Part shown: positions 62,099-64,000 of the stretch, piece after piece | Layout: the number at the start of each line of letters is the position of its first letter | Numbering within the stretch: the stretch's first letter is position 1 | Assembly (NCBI RefSeq): GCF_051622035.1 | Contig: NC_135355.1 | Location: 20,205,486-20,269,485, forward strand | Length of the DNA: 64,000 nucleotides | Direction: 5' to 3' | Source of the DNA: Arctopsyche grandis | Lineage: Eukaryota; Arthropoda; Insecta; Trichoptera; Hydropsychidae | The notes under the pieces: generated by a model | Seen by the model: only the letters and a program-made list of their open reading frames with translations | What the model was told of the DNA's origin: nothing | Database searches by the model: none | Translations under genes and position numbers: made by a program

Positions 62099-64000
62099 CT
62101 ACATATTTTCAAATTGATCGACACGTCTTTTCGTGTTGCCCTTTCGAATTTCCCGCAATGTTTTGTATTTGTCTCGACCCTGACGAACATTCTCTCTGTG
62201 GATCTTGTCCATGGCCGTTTCTTTTGTCTCGTCTCTCGATTGAGCTAAGTCTTGTTTCAAAGCCTGCAAAATAGAAACTTAAATTATAGACACTGTCGAT
62301 TATATGCAAAGCAATTAAACAATTTATTAGATTATAACCTTAAGTTGATCGTGTATGCGTTCATTACGCTCTGCTAGAGTTCGACGATCTTCAACTGGAT
62401 CGACAATGTTATCTCCAGCACCTACGAGGTCTCCTCCGCCTCCGTTAGCCAATTCTTCTTCTGAACCTTCACCTTCAGCTTCATCACCTTCTTCTCTAAC
62501 GTGGTGATGATTAGGTGTGCTAGTTGCTGCTAAAAGAGCGGCAGCAACTTCATTCTAAAATATAATTAAACAATTAGTATGCGAAAGATTCGTTCGAAAT
62601 AAAACTAAATACCGGTATACGATATTACCTGTTTGCGACGAGCATCTTCAACTTCATCTTGAAGACGACGGGTTTCTGTATCCTTGGCTTCTACCTCTTG
62701 CTGAATACGTTGCACTTCATCTTGTTTAGCTAATATTTCCTCTTCTAATTTCAATCTTTCAGCAGCTTCCATATTCTGAAGAATGAAAATATTTTTATAT
62801 GTATTTGTTAAAACTATTTTACATTTTTAATCGTGTTTTAAAGTTAGTTATATAAATAAAAACCTTGGTTTCTTCTAGACGCGTCATCATCGCTTGAAGT
62901 TCATTCTGTCTAGCTTCTAATTCTTCTTTAGCTGCTTGCAACTGTCTCAGTTGTTCCTCTAATCTTCTAATCATATCTTGTGCTTCTATCAAATTGGCCT
63001 GAAAGACAAATACATACACATGTGAAACAATCGCACCAAATATAAACCTCGATAATATTAATATGAGACATACTTGTGATCTTTCCATTTCTTCTTGAAG
63101 GTTACGTAGGCGATCTTCATATTCTTGTTGCTTACGCTCAGCGCGTTCTCTAGCAGCTATTTCTAATTGTAATTTTTCTCTAATAAAAGAAAAAATAAAT
63201 TGTATATTTTGCATATCTATTTAATTGTGCAAAGATGGATTTAATTTTAAAATAACTAACCTCTGTTGTTGCTTGGCGATCTTTTCATCGCGAGCCTGGG
63301 TTTTCATCTGTTGCACATCAATTGTGTCCGGTTTTCGCCGACGCATATATAACTCATGATTGCCCATGCACAGTGCGAGGATGCGTTTGTTGATGCGTAC
63401 TCGCGGAGCAAAGAAAACGAAATCTGGAGCTTTTTTGTCTATCGGTTTGATGATGAATTTGCGCTCGCTAAACGAGATGTTGCGAATTTCCGACCACGGA
63501 AAACCAATTTTGGGTGTCAATCTACAAAGACATTAGAATGAACATCATAATTCTTAACAATATAAGGCGATAGAATTAAAATGAAACAAAATACTGACTT
63601 ATCTTCCTTTTCGTATATGTTGAGGCCAAGAGCATCAACACCGAGCCATAACTCTGTGCCTTTCTTATTGCGAATTTCAAAATAGTTAACGCCGTACATC
63701 TCCAAGTCCTGTGCGATTTTGAGATACTCCATCATTGCGTCTTCTCGAAGCATTCCACGGTGTTCATGCCACCACGTCGTAATAGACTGTTCCCATTCAT
63801 CTTTCGACATTTTGTGTTGATCCATAACTCTGTAGAATAAATACACAATGATTAAAATTCAATTGTCGAAATGGCAACATTTAAAATTGATTTACATACA
63901 TAATATTAAGAAGGAATATAAATGACATATGGAGCATGTAAAAACCTTTGAGGGAGGAGACGATCATTCGCAAGGAATCCGGAATTGTGATTTGTCTTGT
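62099..64000 (-). CDS. Moe: Moesin (ezrin-radixin-moesin), 5' end outside the window
   Basis: Links cortical F-actin to membrane proteins. Exons: 63946-64000 (continues beyond the window), 63599-63829, 63261-63522, 63074-63179, 62864-62998, 62629-62775, 62339-62554, 62099-62263 (TAG). The first part is the FERM domain: [71 protein letters not shown]. Next a long coiled coil ([40 protein letters not shown]). Then an acidic/Gly linker ([20 protein letters not shown]) and the C-terminal actin-binding domain with [20 protein letters not shown] and the invariant end QFENM. The Thr in RDKYKTLR is the conserved activating phosphosite. Intact over the part seen. Confidence 0.97.

Overview
The window is from an AT-rich, intron-rich and transposon-rich insect nuclear genome. 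Evidence: the deoxynucleoside kinase, moesin, PABP, RpL13 and TDRD7-type proteins look insect-like; introns are mostly 60-90 bp or are swollen by mobile DNA; TATGTATGTA and TACATA microsatellites are frequent. I cannot fix the order from sequence alone.

Layout. 1-2334: 3' part of a membrane-anchored carboxylesterase-family gene (+). 5603-13371: an 18-exon LOTUS/Tudor gene of TDRD7 (Tapas) type (-) with a dead pogo/Tigger transposon in an intron. 13400-18700: a gene-poor block of interspersed repeats and fold-back elements. 19047-21458: cytoplasmic poly(A)-binding protein (-), with an A-rich 5'UTR and a TATA box. 23669-26543: mitochondrial leucyl-tRNA synthetase (-). 26550-31486: repeats, including a solo LTR nested in an older repeat. 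31487-33025: N-myristoyltransferase (-), a GC-rich single-exon reading frame. 33240-36380: repeats and MITEs. 36397-37367: ribosomal protein eL13 (+). 38633-42479: pyruvate dehydrogenase phosphatase regulatory subunit (-). 42700-47400: nested mobile DNA (solo LTRs, fold-back, Harbinger, LINE). 47737-49263: deoxynucleoside kinase (-). 49450-55140: Helitrons, fold-backs, a GC-rich minisatellite and a second copy of the 43.7-45.1 kb segment. 55620-59083: an unnamed multipass membrane protein gene (+) with three hAT-derived elements in one intron. 62099-64000: C-terminal part of moesin (-).

The genes are mainly housekeeping (translation: PABP, eL13, LARS2; mitochondrial metabolism: PDPR; protein lipidation: NMT; nucleotide salvage: dNK; cortex and membrane linkage: moesin), plus one germ-granule/piRNA-type gene (TDRD7). 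I see no operon-like logic joining them.

The most unusual part is the mobile DNA. Two palindromic fold-back families each have a copy with a perfect 9-bp target duplication. Three short LTR-like elements share termini and 4-bp target duplications. A Helitron-bounded GC minisatellite lies inside a composite Harbinger flanked by TTA on both sides, and its right half duplicates a segment exactly 10,061 bp away. Possible gene-level novelties are an A-rich PABP autoregulatory tract, a kinase tail with three CDK-type sites plus a distant E2F-like site, a one-base reading-frame break in the TDRD7 N-terminus, and the compositional island around NMT.
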